NCBI RefSeq assembly: GCF_003369915.1
Contig: NC_046676.1
Span: forward strand, 14,800,001-14,864,000
Direction of reading: 5' to 3'
DNA: 64,000 bases
Source: Drosophila miranda
Taxonomy: Eukaryota > Arthropoda > Insecta > Diptera > Drosophilidae
The notes under the pieces are model-generated. The model did not search any database, had not been told where the DNA came from, and was given only the letters and a program-made list of their open reading frames with translations. The position numbers and the translations under genes were made by a program. Position 1 is the first letter of the stretch; every line of letters begins with the position of its first letter. Shown one piece after another: positions 46,698 to 59,342 of the stretch.

Positions 46698-49600
46698 GTA
46701 TATGTATATATGCATATAAATTCCATTGCAAAATGTTCTCACGACACCTCAGCGTACCCCCACGTTTCCCCCCTTTAAATGGGATTTCCCCAATTGCCAC
46801 TTTTGTGCCCTCCCAACCGCAATTGTTTTCAGGTCTTTGGCTGTGGCTGTGCCTGTGCCTTCTTTTGGGCCACAATTCATGCAGATTTCTTGCCTGTTTT
46901 ATTTAGTCGCCATTTAAGTGGATTTAATCTGGGCAGCATGCCGCAAAAACTTTTCTGCTCTGCAGACGACACTTTGACGAGAACTTTTGCTGCAACTTTC
47001 AGCCATCAAACGTTGCGTCGATGGCCACAGATACGAATTTCATTACCGGAGGAAATTGCAATTGGATCTCGCTCCATGGAAATGGGGTGATGTGCGTGGC
47101 GGGGCGGGGAGTAAATATCGTATAAAAATCAGGAGGAAATATCAAAGAGACCGTCGCTCAAAACCTATCAAGCTGTCAGTACCTTACATTACGACAGCAA
47201 AAGAGCAAAATAATGGCTATCAAGCAACGAATAGTCATACAGTTCCATAAGGCTTTAAGGCTGTTAAGGGAAGCCAATACATTTGTGTCATTCATTCAAC
47301 CATCCAAGCACTTGCCTCAAACTCCGAGTGTCCCTATGCCACAGCGAATTCTCTTGCCTTCTCTCTCGTACCCTTCGACACTTTGCTTGCAATCACTTCT
47401 GCCTCTTATGGCGTCACATTTATAGTTCGGGACTTCTCCAAAACACATTTTAACTCTTGTTTTGGTAGGAAACGAACAATTAGAATAATTGAAGTAGGGA
47501 AATCGTACAGGCGTAGGGCTAACGAGAGGGAACATTGTGAGTAGCTGCTACGGCCGCAACTGTACCTCTATAGCCGCGACATGCACAGCACACCAGGTAA
47601 CGAGTGTTTTAGAGAGCGAGAGCGAGAGAGAATGAAATGGCCTTCTTCATTCTGGCCATAATAATGATCCAATCCGATCCAGACCGTATTTGGAAATAGA
47701 TTCGTTATATAGAAAACTTCGTTGTACGGAAGTTCGTTAAGGAGAAGTTCGACTGTATTCTGTTCTCCCAGGTAATTAATATACACAGATTTAGACGAGA
47801 TTACGAAAAGTTATAATTAACTTTAGCTGTCAAAGCGGATTCCTTTTTCCCGAATAGCAGGGGACATTGAAGGATTCGTCCATAAATAAGCATTCATCCA
47901 TGCACTGCATGAGTGACCCCAAATGAACCCTACTCCGAGGGGGGCCGAGCAGGTAGCAGCAGCAGGAGCAGGAGCTCACGTAGATGCTCAATTTACTAAC
48001 GGAGCAGAAAAACGTAGCAAAAACCGCATAGATGAACTATGTGGTGGGGGGGAGTGGAGGGGATATGGGGGGCAACACGGACGATGGCGTGTCCAGAGAC
48101 CTGCATCAAAAGATTTCAAAGTTCTTCCCTCTGCATTGCCTTTGCTTTGCTTTTGCGCTTTTTCCCGCAACAGAAATTAAACAAGTTTCGGTAGAAAGTT
48201 GTCCGTGTCCGTGTCCGGATCTGGGTGTCCTAGGTGTCCTGTTCGTCCTGGCTGTGTTCCATTTGCGTGCCAGAGAAATCAAAGCGGCGAACAGAACCCC
48301 ACCGATGATAACCGGGCACATAATTTGCAATTTCAGTTGCACACAGAAAGCCACCGGAGGACGGGTGGCACGGGGGAAAGGCATTTCGTTTCGTTTCATT
48401 TCATTCCGTGAAAAATTCCTGATTTTCCGTTCTGGAACGAGGCAACAGGCAGACAGAACAGAGCTCGTGCCAGAAGTGGATTGCATGTCTGGCAAAAATG
48501 ATGATCGACTGAAATCGCAGGCCGTGCAATAACCTTTCTTTTTGCAGTCGGCAAACCAAAGGAGACCGAAGGCTGGAGCAGCCAGACACTAACTGGAACT
48601 GCTACGGTCTTAATTGAAAAATTTAGCCAAACTTCGATACATACAAGCACAGTGTACGCTCGATAGATGAACCACAGGGCCCATCTGCATATGCTCGTGG
48701 TGAATCAGTGCTTGGTTTTCGGGGATGCACTGTACGGGGATGTGCCTGTAATTTTGCACACAGGTATGCAGGTACATATGCTCCAATAGTCATAATTGAT
48801 TGCTTTTCCACAGCCAGTCCCAGACCCACCTCTGGATCCCATGCTAGCCAGGAAAATCCAACTGAAATTAGTTCATGAACACAACAAAAGCTCTGCCAAC
48901 AAAACGAAGGAGAGATGACGGAGACGGAGACGGTGACGATGACGATGTGCCACGTTACAAAAAAAAAAAAAGAACAAACAAGAAAACAGAATCAGAAGCA
49001 CAAGCTGGAAGGAAGTTGTGTCCCAGTTAGAGGCTAAGAACTGTCATCATCCTCGTCAGAATGCACACGGAGTAATTATGTGTGCAGTGCACAAATGGGA
49101 GCATTCACTGTAGGGAGCTTCAAGGGGGAGGGGAGGGGCGCTGCCTGTGCCACTTACAACAACTCAAATGGTAAATGCGAAATGCAAATGCACATTCCAG
49201 AACGCCACAAAGCCCCATTAGTCGTCGGATGCCGCTGTTGCTGCCTCTCAAGGATTACCAAAGGGACTCAGAAAACAAGCACTATGGGGATTTTGTGGGA
49301 ATGAGCCCCCCTCCCCCGCCGTGGCATTAGGCCTTGAGCCGCAGTTGGGGCGTTGCTTGTTTGATGTTGTAGTTGCAGCCGGGCGTCCATCGCTACAAGA
49401 GTTTACTTTATCTATGGATCTTTAATAGATTCGATTGGATTGGTGCAAAACCGCAGCGCAGTCGATCGGCCGCCAGCCAAGGTCATGGGCGAGTTAGTGA
49501 GCGAAAGCGGGACAGAGGCATATGCAAAGTGCGATAAGCTCCATCTTGCGCACACTGTGTGAGAAAAGAGAGTGCAAGGCGTGATGCCCTGCAGTCTGCC

Positions 49601-51559
49601 AGATCGGTTTTGTGTTACTTTATTTGCGCAGTGTGCGGCTCTCTTCGCCATACTTTAAAGGCGCTCTCTCGTTCTCTTTGACAAAGCTTTGGCTTTGGCT
49701 CTCTTGGCTTTACCGCTACTCCTCCTGTTGGGAGAGGCTGTTTGCTGGCATTGCCAGAAGCAAACGAAGATAAAATGGATAAAATCTAAATTTCCACTTT
49801 GAATAAATACATTTTCCAAGCTACAAATTGAATAAGCAAATTAGCACGTCTATTGGTTCAAGGCCCGCACCTGCAGCCACCCGCCCACGCCGTAAATCAA
49901 CCAGTTACACATTCCTCTCGAAATATGCAAATAATCTCTGGGTAAGCAGAGTCGCCATTGATTGAGCGAGAGAGGAGGAGATTGAGTTGGCTTTGGACAG
50001 ATACAGATCTCTCGGGGTGTGACAACTGTCCCAGACAATGAATGATCCATCCAATCCACCCGATGACAATCCCTTGTATAATTAGCACAGATGAGTGAAC
50101 GATTCTAACGATTCTATCTAACAATTTGTGACCCAGTCGGAGGAGTCACGCCCTATTTTTGGCATAAACAAACCTCAGATATTGTGAGTGGAAAACCCAT
50201 AGAAAATTAAAGCTGCAACCTTTGTAAATGGTCAGCTAATTGCCCAAACGAGTCCAACAACAAAATGTATGCCAAAGTATTTTACACAGACACACGAAAA
50301 GAAAACAACAGAGGGCCGGAATGAAGGGTGGGTGGCGGGTAGGGGTGTCCGCATGGGCTTTTCCCACTCGAAACTTTGCCCACGCGGGCGCACACACAAA
50401 ATGTCTTACGAAATGGAACATCCAAATAAACAGCATTCTGTGTGGGCAGATTTTCTCATTTCACGATCTATTTGGAGGCCCGAGCCAGTCAGGCAGGCAG
50501 ACGGGCAGTGATAACGATCTGCAAAGCAAATAGACCGCAGACGATAAGATATACAGTACTTCGTTTCAATGTCTGTCTCTCTCTCTCTCTGTCTGTCTGT
50601 CTGTGCCTTGGGGGCAGAGAAAATTGTGCAATTTCTGTGCAATCTTTTGGCATCTGGCCGCTCTCTGCCGCTCACCCGCTCTCTCCCTCTCTCTGCCGCT
50701 CACGTCAGCGACCACAGGCAAGTCAATCAACTGTAATCGGAATGGGAATAGGAATGGGAATGGAAATGGAATTTGAAACCGAATTCGAAGAGGTTGCGGC
50801 AAAGAAAACTGACAAGCACAAGCCGCAGCTGAAACGTAGAACAAATCAATGCGGGCCAGGGCTAAAGTGGACACGAGTGGTTAGACCAAGACCCACCTCT
50901 ACTACCCAGTCGTCTGGCATTCCGTTTCGCTTCTTTGACGTTCATTCTTACATTCTTTTTTTCTTCTTAGTTTTTGCATAAATCCATAATGAGATTTAAA
51001 ATGCAAACTGTCGCAGATAATGGCATTGTCCACGATTTTCAACAATCAATGCAGCTTATGATATAAGATTCCAAAAAGAAATCATAGAAAGAATGAAATT
51101 ATTACTGAATTCTCTTCTGGGAGAAATATTTATGATTTAAATTGCTCATAAAACGATTTTCAATAGGCGTTTCACCATTTAATATTGATTCAATTTCAGC
51201 CCCATTCAAATCCCTCATTAACCAATAAACAGCAATAAATATCGTAGTGTAAACAATAAATTTAATTATTGGCACGTTTTTCTGAAGCGGAAGTTCATTT
51301 TCTAAATATTTGTGGTTTTCCCACAAATATGTTTACAAACAAAAGCAAAAGATGAAACGATTTAGATGGATATTTCCGTTTCCGTGAGTTTTTGTTTTGT
51401 ATATGGAAATCATCAAGTAGACATTGAAATCTACAACTAACAATAGTTTCGGGCCAGTCTGACTTTCCCAATTTCCGCCCACAGTAGAGACCATAAGGTG
51501 AGTCCTGGATGGTAGTCTCTCCGATTGATTGACATTATACCCCTGATTAGCCAAAGATC
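44759..51559. other. Upstream region of Dyb, probably a 5' UTR intron
   Basis: Unique-looking non-coding sequence with low-complexity tracts: (CA)n at 46666-46693, (GA)n at 46338-46362, TGATGATGATGATGATGA near 45998-46014, an 11-base A run near 48957. One partial DINE-like copy lies at 47505-47710. No open frame has domain, signal peptide or splice support. Confidence 0.5.
47505..47710 (-). mobile_element. DINE-1/ISY-like element, internally deleted copy
   Basis: Shares AACGAGAGGGAACATTGTGAG, a GTAGCTGC...CCGCAACT imperfect palindrome and TAATGATCCAATCCGATCCAG with the longer copy at 59675-60317, in the same orientation, with the middle part missing. About 75-80% alike by eye, so old. Confidence 0.6.
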
Positions 51560-51784
51560 ATGCCCTGCTGCAGACGCTTCTGTCGAGCCTGTCGTCGCTG
51601 GTACTGTACCAGAAGCCTGAAGTCGAGCTGTGGGGCCTATCGTGGCCCCTGTTCCGGACCGTGCGGGGGCCCCTGCTATGGCGAAAGCTGTGGAACCTGC
51701 TGTGGCAACTGCTCCTGCTGCTGTGTGATTTGCTCTAGTGGCCTCGGAACGTGTGGCCAGCCCTGCTGTAGATCCTACATCTGA
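51560..51784 (+). CDS. Cys/Gly/Pro-rich small protein, Mst-type (testis) candidate
   Basis: 74 residues from an ATG, no intron. About 27% of residues are Cys, with Gly and Pro repeats (CSGPCGGPCYGESCGTCCG, CCGNCSCCCVICSSG) after a basic start (CCRRFCRACRRWYC). The composition matches the Drosophila Mst(3)CGP family (Mst84D, Mst87F, Mst98C), which are sperm-tail outer dense fibre proteins made in late spermatids. It lies alone on the strand opposite to Dyb, within the presumed Dyb 5' intron. I found no clear translational control element. Random Cys-rich frames are possible, but the GPC/GTCC repeat pattern argues for a real gene. Confidence 0.55.
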   Translation: MPCCRRFCRACRRWYCTRSLKSSCGAYRGPCSGPCGGPCYGESCGTCCGNCSCCCVICSSGLGTCGQPCCRSYI

Positions 51785-54700
51785 TGGATCTATAAGGAGT
51801 TTGGACTTTACTGTGTGTGCAAATTGGGGACTCTTGTGAAAATGTAATCTGAAAATGTTTGTGAAACGAGTGTTGGTGTGGATTCCGGGAAAGGTGTACT
51901 CGGTTCTGTCTAAAAATAACCATCCTCCTCATCCATCCGGGGCCTGCTTCAGGCGGGGAGGTTTCACGCTCCACTTGCCTGCAATCTCGTTTAGCCAGCG
52001 CCTGTAATGGAAATCCCTCTCGCCATACATGAATGGCTCTTGGATATGGCCTCGGAACAGTCCGGGAGGGCGAAGGAGAGCAGAGTAAATGCGATTACGG
52101 GCATAAACGATTAATTTTTATTGCATTTAGCTCGGTCTCTTGTTTTATAAACTAATTAAAGCACACAGAGTGGACAGGCGCCAGTTCTGTGACCCTGTTG
52201 CCCCCTCCTCCCATTGCTCGACTTGAACGACTTCAAAGCAAGAGAAACCAACAGACAAAAAAAGGGTTAATTGTCTATTCCATCCTCCCACTCTCTCACT
52301 CTCTGATGGTCCCTCTCATAAATCCCCTTGCACTCCCACTTTTCCTTTCTTCACGCTCTCGTGGTCGCAATGGAGGTTGCACTTTCAACTCGTATACTCT
52401 TCCAAGGCGGTATTCCAATTCTTATGAGATGTTTGCAGCAGGAACAAGACTGAACGAAAGACCCGCAAGGGTATCAACTGCTGCGACTCCCGGAGCCTTG
52501 ACTTTCTTTGTGTTTCATTTGCTTCTTTGGTTTTGGGGACAAGTTGTGGCAGAGCAGAGCAATGTTTCTAGGCCGAAATTACTCCGTGGCGTGGCCCTCT
52601 TGTTTCGGTGTCGGTTCCCTTTGTTCTCTTTCTCTTCCCATTGTTGTTGTCATGTTGTGGGTGGTTTGCTCTCTCTCTCTCTCTCTCTCTCTCTCTATGT
52701 TGTGTATGTGTGCTTTATTTTTTCATGTCATGCCTCATTTAGCTTTTCACAACATTTCCACCAAACCAACACCGAACTCAAGCAACCGCCAACGTGTGCC
52801 GCACTCACTCAGAAATAGTATCTGGGAATCTGGAGCACTGCTTCACACGTCTCGTCGTTCTCAAAATTAACCAAAAGAAACTAGGCTATCCTATCCGTGT
52901 GTTTGGGAGCGTATCAAAGAGCTAGATCAAACTGGAGGAATGTTTCCCAATGCATTGGGCGCCCGCCCCCGCCCCCGCTGACGCCTCCGCCATCCCCCCA
53001 AATATGTTCAAGCTAATTGAATTCAACGGAAGGTCAAAGGAAGCTATCAAGAAAACAATTTGTAATCAGAAAACGGAATCAATTAAGTAACAAACAATAG
53101 AAGACTAACATCGAATAGCTATGGGTAACCATCGTTCATCGAGTATGCATATAGCCACATTTTGTTTGTTTGTTTACCCATTTACCGCGTACAATCATTA
53201 ATTCCATACTAATTCCACTTTTGATTTATTGTAATTGATATAAATAGTGCCTACGTTATATTTGATGCGAATTCCGATAGTGAAATAATCTATGCAGTTC
53301 TGTGAAAGTGAAATTTTCTACTATCAAGTGACACGCACACCCTCAAACGATCTATTTATTGCTTGTTTATAGATGTACAACGTACGCTTCTGGGTGTAGG
53401 TGTTGGAATTCCAACGGTCGGCTCGTGTCGGCTGGGCTTGATTCTACATTTCGTCGGCGCCTTCGGCTTAGCACCTGCTCTTCGTGTGAGCCGAGGGCCC
53501 CGCTCTCGTTGCCTCTCACCTCTCCACCCACCGAGACTGTCTCTTTCTGGCCAGTGGAGATGGGTGCTGAGCAGCAGCCGCCGTTTTTCAAATGCTAAAA
53601 TTGGCGATTAGTCAAAATGATGTCACCGAGTTATTTTGATTGTTTTGTTTTTTTTTTTTAATATTTATTTTGCTTGACTTTTGCATTTTGGCGACATCTT
53701 GCCCATAAATTCGATACGATTGTTTTCCTTTTCAATAGTGACGAATGGATATTGTAGCTCAAGGTAAGGAAATGCGCTCTGCAGCCGATAAGCGCTGGAA
53801 TGTCCCGATGGGTGCCCTATCGGACGATGGCCCAATTAAAAATGACATTTCATCCACAACTTTATGACGAAATCGAATTATTTATCATACTCTTTCCGGG
53901 GGGTCCTACGGTATTGCTCATCAGTTTGAAACGCAGAGAACCTTCTCGTACCTACGAGAACTCAGCATTTTTAGTGATCAAGCAGCAGTGGATACAGAAA
54001 ACCATATTACATTTCTTAGTGGAGATACGATAGAATATGGTAGGAGTTATAAAAGTGCTGCACACCCTTTACTTTGGCAGAAAAACATATAAAATTCTAT
54101 CCCATAAAACCCATTTATTTTTACATTTAAAACAAAGCCGAACCATTAAATAATTATACCTGATTTTCCATAATTTCTATTATGCCATTATATCTGCAAG
54201 GGTATTTCCAGGTTCGACCCCCAAAGCGATGATATCTTTCTCGCCTAATTAATCACCAGACCGACAGTCTGCCATATGGCAACGGGGCCAATATCTGATC
54301 TAATCGCCTTTGAAAATCTTTTGTGCCTAATGAAAATTTCGCAAAAATAAGTTAAAGCTCCATTGAGCTTCCCCTGCCACGATAAACCCAATTGAATAAC
54401 GAAATGGAAACTATGGGAAGGCAGGCAGAGGCTCCTTGGGGCGTGGCATGACAATTTATTCGGTACAAATATTTCTGAACGATTTCCAGACAAAAGCAAC
54501 TGCACAGACAAGGGAGTGGGGGGGGGCGTGTGAGGGGTGGACTGTTTTTTTATGAATGAACATTTTCGCTGCGTCGCACACAATAACGGGAAAACTCTAC
54601 TACGCAGCCTGCGTCAAAGGAAGAATGAAAATTGAGCAATTTGCGCTACATGAAGACCGCGGGGGGTTTTCCATCACTGTTGTTGTGTCTTCTGTTTTTT

Positions 54701-55240
54701 GTTGTTTACCTTTTGTAATTAGCAACGTTTCTTATGCGTCACTTTTTGCCCCGCGCGTCGTCGATGGAGTTGCTGCTGAGCTGCTTCTTCTTCACTTCTT
54801 GTAACTAACTGTTCTTCCCTCGCTGTCGTATTTTGTTGAAAATTAATTTTCACCTGCTGTTCAGTCTGCAAAAACTTCACTTGTCAGAGAGGCTGCGCCC
54901 TTTGGCCACTTGTAAAAAAAAATGTTAAGCCAATAAACTTCTTTTTACACATACACACGAACACGCACGTACGCGGGAGAGCGGGGGAGCAGAGCCGAGT
55001 TTTAATCCGCGCTGGAACACATATACACTTTCGGATGAGTTAAGAAAGGGGGGGGAGAGGCAGATAAACTTTCGCACGAGAATTGACGTCGGCCAGCGAA
55101 TATATCTTATCAACGAATTTGTTTACCAAGTTTTCGTTAAAAACATCGCGCTGCACCACCGCTCGCTCTCTTGGATTTTTGGTTTTGGCGTTTTTGCAGC
55201 GCAGCGACGTCGACGTCGGAAAAACAACAAAAACAATTCT
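51785..55240. other. Non-coding stretch, presumed Dyb 5' intron
   Basis: Contains (CT)n near 52671-52695, T runs and short AT-rich blocks. No recognisable gene, element or conserved frame. CpG-containing GC-rich patches lie at about 53420-53580 and 54955-55000. Confidence 0.45.
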
Positions 55241-55340
55241 GACACACCAGTGTGACCGCGGACCAATTAATAAAATATACCGTCTGACACTTAGAAATAT
55301 ACCAAAATATACCGTCTCATTTTCAAAATATACCGCAAAT
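55241..55340 (-). promoter_or_regulatory. Motif 1 + motif 6 core-promoter block, candidate distal Dyb promoter
   Basis: AGTGTGACC at 55249-55257 is followed by AAAATATACCGTCTGAC, AGAAATATACC, AAAATATACCGTCTC and AAAATATACCGC. Read on the minus strand it is motif 6 repeats leading into GGTCACACT, pointing left toward Dyb, the next minus-strand gene. It implies a non-coding first exon near 55.1-55.25 kb and an intron of about 10 kb. Confidence 0.5.
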
Positions 55341-56500
55341 ATATTAACGAATTATCCAAATTTGTGAATTATTCTTTTCCATCATACATATTCCTTGTTT
55401 TTGATATTTGGTTTAATATTACTCGCTAGGACTAGTTTTAGCCGATAAATGAATCATTAATTTGTTTGTCTATAATATTGGCTAATTTTAAATACTCCCT
55501 TGATTTTTTTGATGGTGTCTAAAACAAGGATTGAACAAAAAAGGTCAACAAAAAGTGTAAGAAATTGATCGGTAAGAGAGAAATTGAGCCAATTTTGTAT
55601 TGTTGTTTTGAAACACAAGCGCGAGAGAGCAACGTTTGAAGAGAGCAAAAAGAGTCGAGTGGTGCGCGCCAAATAGAAATTGTTTGAAAGTGAATGAACG
55701 ACAAGAATTTAAATGATATCCATTGGAATAAATGATGCACGGAAGTACGATTTGAGACAGCGAAAATTCAAAAAACCTGCGGATGAAAGTTTCCTTGTCC
55801 TTTGTTCTGAAATATACCTTAACAAATTAAATTTAATAGATTAATGAAATTGATTGACCGTAAACGGTCGCTCTGGCACTCGCTCTCTTGGATTTTTGGT
55901 TTTGGCGCAGCGCAGCGACGTGGACGTCAAACAACAACAATTCTGACACACGTTACTCGTTACTTACTGTTTATAATGGGCGGAAAAATAGACCATTCAA
56001 AATTACAACTCATTTTTTCGTTGCAGGAGAGAGTAGCAGTGTGCCCGGCTGGCCCATAGAAATACCATAAATATACCGATGAAAAAACAAACTTAGCTCT
56101 TTTAACCGCCCTCTATTTAAACAGCTGGAGTAAATTTGCGCCAAATAATCCTGTTTGTGAATTCTTCTTGTAGATTCATCCTATTCTTCCTCTTTACTTA
56201 CAAAGAAAAACTACGATATCTTTCCCCTGAACTGCGATAAAGTTCTTCAAGATTCATAATTTTTGTGGAGATTATTTCAATACCCTGTATTTCGATTCCT
56301 CGATTTGTTTAACTATTGCTGGCTAACTAGGACTCTCAGCCCTAAACACATAAATTTATCCGATTAATAAATTGATTTTCCTACAAGACTGATTAATTAT
56401 TGCGCCCCCCTTTTACTGATTTGCTTAAAAAAAAGTTTAAACAAAAAAACCTAATTTACTTATTTATCCGATTGATGAATCTATTTTCTTATATTTAAAG
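55341..56500. repeat. Dispersed AT-rich repeats
   Basis: Two related blocks: 55420-55500 and 56040-56500 (CCTCTATTTAAACAGC, GATAAAGTTCTTCAAGATTC, TTTATCCGATTAATAAATTG) match the sequences at 17.0-17.6 kb and 38.55-38.76 kb. Within it, CGCTCTCTTGGATTTTTGG plus GCGCAGCGACGT occurs twice (about 55164-55210 and 55880-55925), a local duplication 716 bp apart. At 56036 another GCAGTGTGCCCG is followed by two ATATACC-like motifs. Confidence 0.65.
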
Positions 56501-56689
56501 ACTCATTTTATTGGCTTGTTATAAAACTATGTTTAAACAAAGAACGTCAACAAAAATATTCTTCTTATACGCTATATATACTATTCCAAAAGTCGTTTTT
56601 CCTCATAATTCGAATGAAAATATTGGCTCTACAATGAGGTTTTTCAATCACAGTTTCCTTCAGTTGACGACATCATGGACCCTTATACC

Positions 56690-57140
56690 TCCCAGTAGGA
56701 AGCGTTTCCGACCCCATAAAGTATATATATTTCTGATCAGCATCAATAGTCGAGTCGATATAGCCATGTTTGTCTGTCCGTCTTACTTGTCGGCTAGTTC
56801 TCAGAGACTATAGGAGTAAGAGCAACTAAATATTGTATCCAGACTCCTTGAAATTTCACTATTACAAATCAAAATTTTGCGCCGCCCTCTTCCGCCGCCA
56901 CAAAGGACGAAAATCTGTGGAATCAACAATTTTTAAGATACGAAAAAACTAATAACGCAGAATTATAGAGAATGATCTACCAGATTGACGAATCTGGATC
57001 AGATATGATTATTATTATAGCCAGAATACATAAATCATCTTTCGGTTGCTACGCAACGCCGCCCACGCGCTCATTTTTTGTCTCTCTCTTACACACTCTT
57101 TGTCGTGCATTATGTGCGTAATATCTGATCGAAAGGCAGT
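56690..57140 (+). mobile_element. DINE-1/ISY-like element, degraded copy
   Basis: CGTTTCCGACCCCATAAAG, TGATCAGCATCAATAGTCGAG, GTTTGTCTGTCCGTC, CACAAAGGACGAAAATCTGTG and TCTGGATCAGAT appear in the order expected, opposite in orientation to the 59675-60317 copy. The (GTCY)n core and its flanks are the hallmarks of this Helentron-derived family. Confidence 0.7.
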
Positions 57141-57245
57141 TAGTGACAGTTCAACGATCAAATTCGTAGCTAATGATTTTACTGTGCAAAAACAAATTCC
57201 TCCCTGCGATCGAAAAAAATTCATTTAGGGAATAAAACTTCACCC

Positions 57246-57840
57246 ATGAAGTTCTCAGTAATATCAGTGCTCCTGGCATGTGCCATAATGGCGGCTTTCG
57301 GAGACATCCGGACTCAACATAAAAACATTACATGCGAAACACTGGATCCATCGTATGCGGTGATTCCTGTGTGTCGCCTGAAGGAGCTGCGGCGTGGCAT
57401 TATCGGAGCTAATGTCCACATGAAAATCCTTAAACTACCAATTCGGAAGGTGACAGTCAACTTCAGCGTCTGGAGGAAACTCACCGGCTACCATCCGTTC
57501 CTGTTTAACGTCACCTTGAACTTTTGCCACTATATGAAGCACCCGAATCCCCTTCATGTCTTCTACTACTTCTACGGGGCCATGTTGCCATTCATCAATA
57601 TGAATCACACTTGCCCCATCAATGTGAGTGCTCCGATTGAATTATCCTCATGTTTGAATCTCCTTTTGCTCTGGCTCTTTGCAGCACGATATTATTCTGA
57701 AAGACTTTGTTTTGGATGATCAAATGTTCTCCAAAGTGCCCGTACCCAAAGGGAGCTACATGTTCATCATCAAATTCATCACCGAGGGTGTGTGGAGAGG
57801 CACAGTTCACTCCTACTTGGACATTAATGTGGACGACTAA
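57246..57840 (+). CDS. Secreted DUF1091-family protein
   Basis: Exons 57246-57623 and 57685-57840 join in phase (61-bp intron) to 177 residues. There is a signal peptide (FSVISVLLACAIMAAFG), N-glycosylation sites (NIT, NHT) and the typical DUF1091 order: an N-terminal beta region (NVHMKILKLPIRKVTVNFSVW), FLFNVTLNFCHYM, a CPIN core at the intron, then VPKGSYMFIIKFI and a final acidic strand. This is a large, fast-evolving Drosophila family of small secreted proteins, related to the MD-2/ML-like CheB group, with few known functions (some chemosensory or male). A degraded DINE-like copy ends about 100 bp upstream and may contribute to its promoter. Confidence 0.85.
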
Positions 57841-58660
57841 AATCAAATTAAGTCTGATTAAAATTGTTGTGTTTTGGAAAATTATAAATTTTCCATCACA
57901 GCTGAATGCTGAACAGGCTTTGAGTGTTGCATCTTTCCCCGCTAAAAATGTAATCAAATTTCATTAAGATCAGTAGTAAATACAAGAGAATCTATCGTGC
58001 GACACCGCAAGGCTAGCAGAGATCAGTGACGTCCCATTTCAAATCAAAAAGAGAGTTACAGGTGGGTATATGACAGAGTTTGGGAAATATTAGTGACACT
58101 TGACTGCCTTCTGAAAGATGCGCTGTGGAAAATTATTTCTCATTTCCCTTTCGGAGGGGGGCCATAAAATTTGGAAAATGAAATTAAATAATAATTTGTA
58201 CAGTCAGGGGATTATAGTTTGTCGAAGTGCAGTGAGGCATAAGCTAAGCGTATAGATAACGAAATTGGAACGTGAGAGTCGCTGCTACCGCCGCGACTCT
58301 ACATTTATACACGATAATCAGTCAGTACGGCTCCACTCCGCCAGGGGCCCACATAATGCATGACAATGAGGGAGTGAGGGAGAGAGACGGACATGGCTCA
58401 ATCGACTCGGATATTGATGCCGGTCCGCACAAATCTGGTTCCATTTTAAGGCATCCCCTTTGAAGCTGTCCTAATTCCGCTGGACGCCACTGTTGCTTCC
58501 GCCGCTTCTAATGATGCCAAGCGCCACCTGGTGAACAAAAATGAGCCACAATCGACTCATAATCGACATTCACAAAAATGCGCGGGCGAAAGATAAATTT
58601 AAAATGTATTTGGTTTTCACAGCTCTTTCAAATTGTATTGTGACTTAATTCTGTTAAATG
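57841..58660. other. Intergenic between the DUF1091 gene and Tmem18, with one DINE-like fragment
   Basis: AT-rich 3' flanks of two convergent genes. The only recognisable content is the DINE-like fragment at 58262-58440. Confidence 0.5.
58262..58440 (-). mobile_element. DINE-1/ISY-like element, internally deleted copy
   Basis: The start (GAACGTGAGAGTCGCTGCTACCGC, ACTCTACATTTATACACGAT) and the GGCTCAATCGACTCGGATAT segment are joined directly, skipping the middle of the element. Confidence 0.65.
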
Positions 58661-59342
58661 CTACTCCGCCTTGAGGCGTTGCGCATCCGGTGGGTTCCTG
58701 TGCTGCTGGCGCACGCGCTCCTTGATTTGGGCTGTCTTCAGAACGACCATCAGTTGTGTGGAATTATATAGCCATGTGCCCTAAAAATATACTCTATAGA
58801 AGACATTTCATGGCTTTCTAGTAATCCTCTGCACTCACAATTATCAGCATGCAATTCAGCAAAATAGGAATGGAGAACACCGTCGATATAAACAGGCCAT
58901 TGCTGTCAAAGTACTGCTGCCTGGAGAAGGAGCTCCAGTTGCGTGCCGCATACTCATTGATACTTTCGCTGAAATAGACCGCCGACACTAGAAAACGAAC
59001 CAGGAAGTTAAGTGGCAGCAGATTGCGCGGGAATCGGGTGACGCGACGTGTACATCGCACAGGGAAATGAAATGAAAATCTCTACGTACAAAGTACCAGG
59101 AAAAGAACAACTTGAATATTGTTGTGGCTCCTGCTGAGTAGGGCCGTAGTGGTGGTGAGCAGGTGCAGCAAAATCAATCCAATAAGCCAGGGATCCCTCC
59201 AATCGATCTGAAACAAAAATATTCCATCCAAAGAGTCGGCAAGTTGTATGCGAAAGGGGAGCCACCAGAAAATCTTACTCACGCTCAACAGGAATTGCCA
59301 ATATCCGGTGATTTCGCTAACTTCAATTTGTCCTGGATGCAT
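58661..59342 (-). CDS. Tmem18: TMEM18 homologue, nuclear-envelope membrane protein
   Basis: Exons 59342-59283, 59207-59090, 58987-58839 and 58780-58661 join in one frame to 148 residues, the family length (human about 140). Conserved stretches: [70 protein letters not shown]. The C-terminus is basic ([20 protein letters not shown]). Three to four membrane helices. Vertebrate TMEM18 sits in the inner nuclear envelope, binds DNA through its basic tail and is linked to body weight; the fly role is less clear. A DRE-like ATCGATA lies about 285 bp upstream (59627-59633). Confidence 0.9.

Noticed and set aside
57015-57228. Short open frames just before the DUF1091 gene
   Set aside because: They lie in or next to a degraded DINE-like element on either strand, with no coding features.
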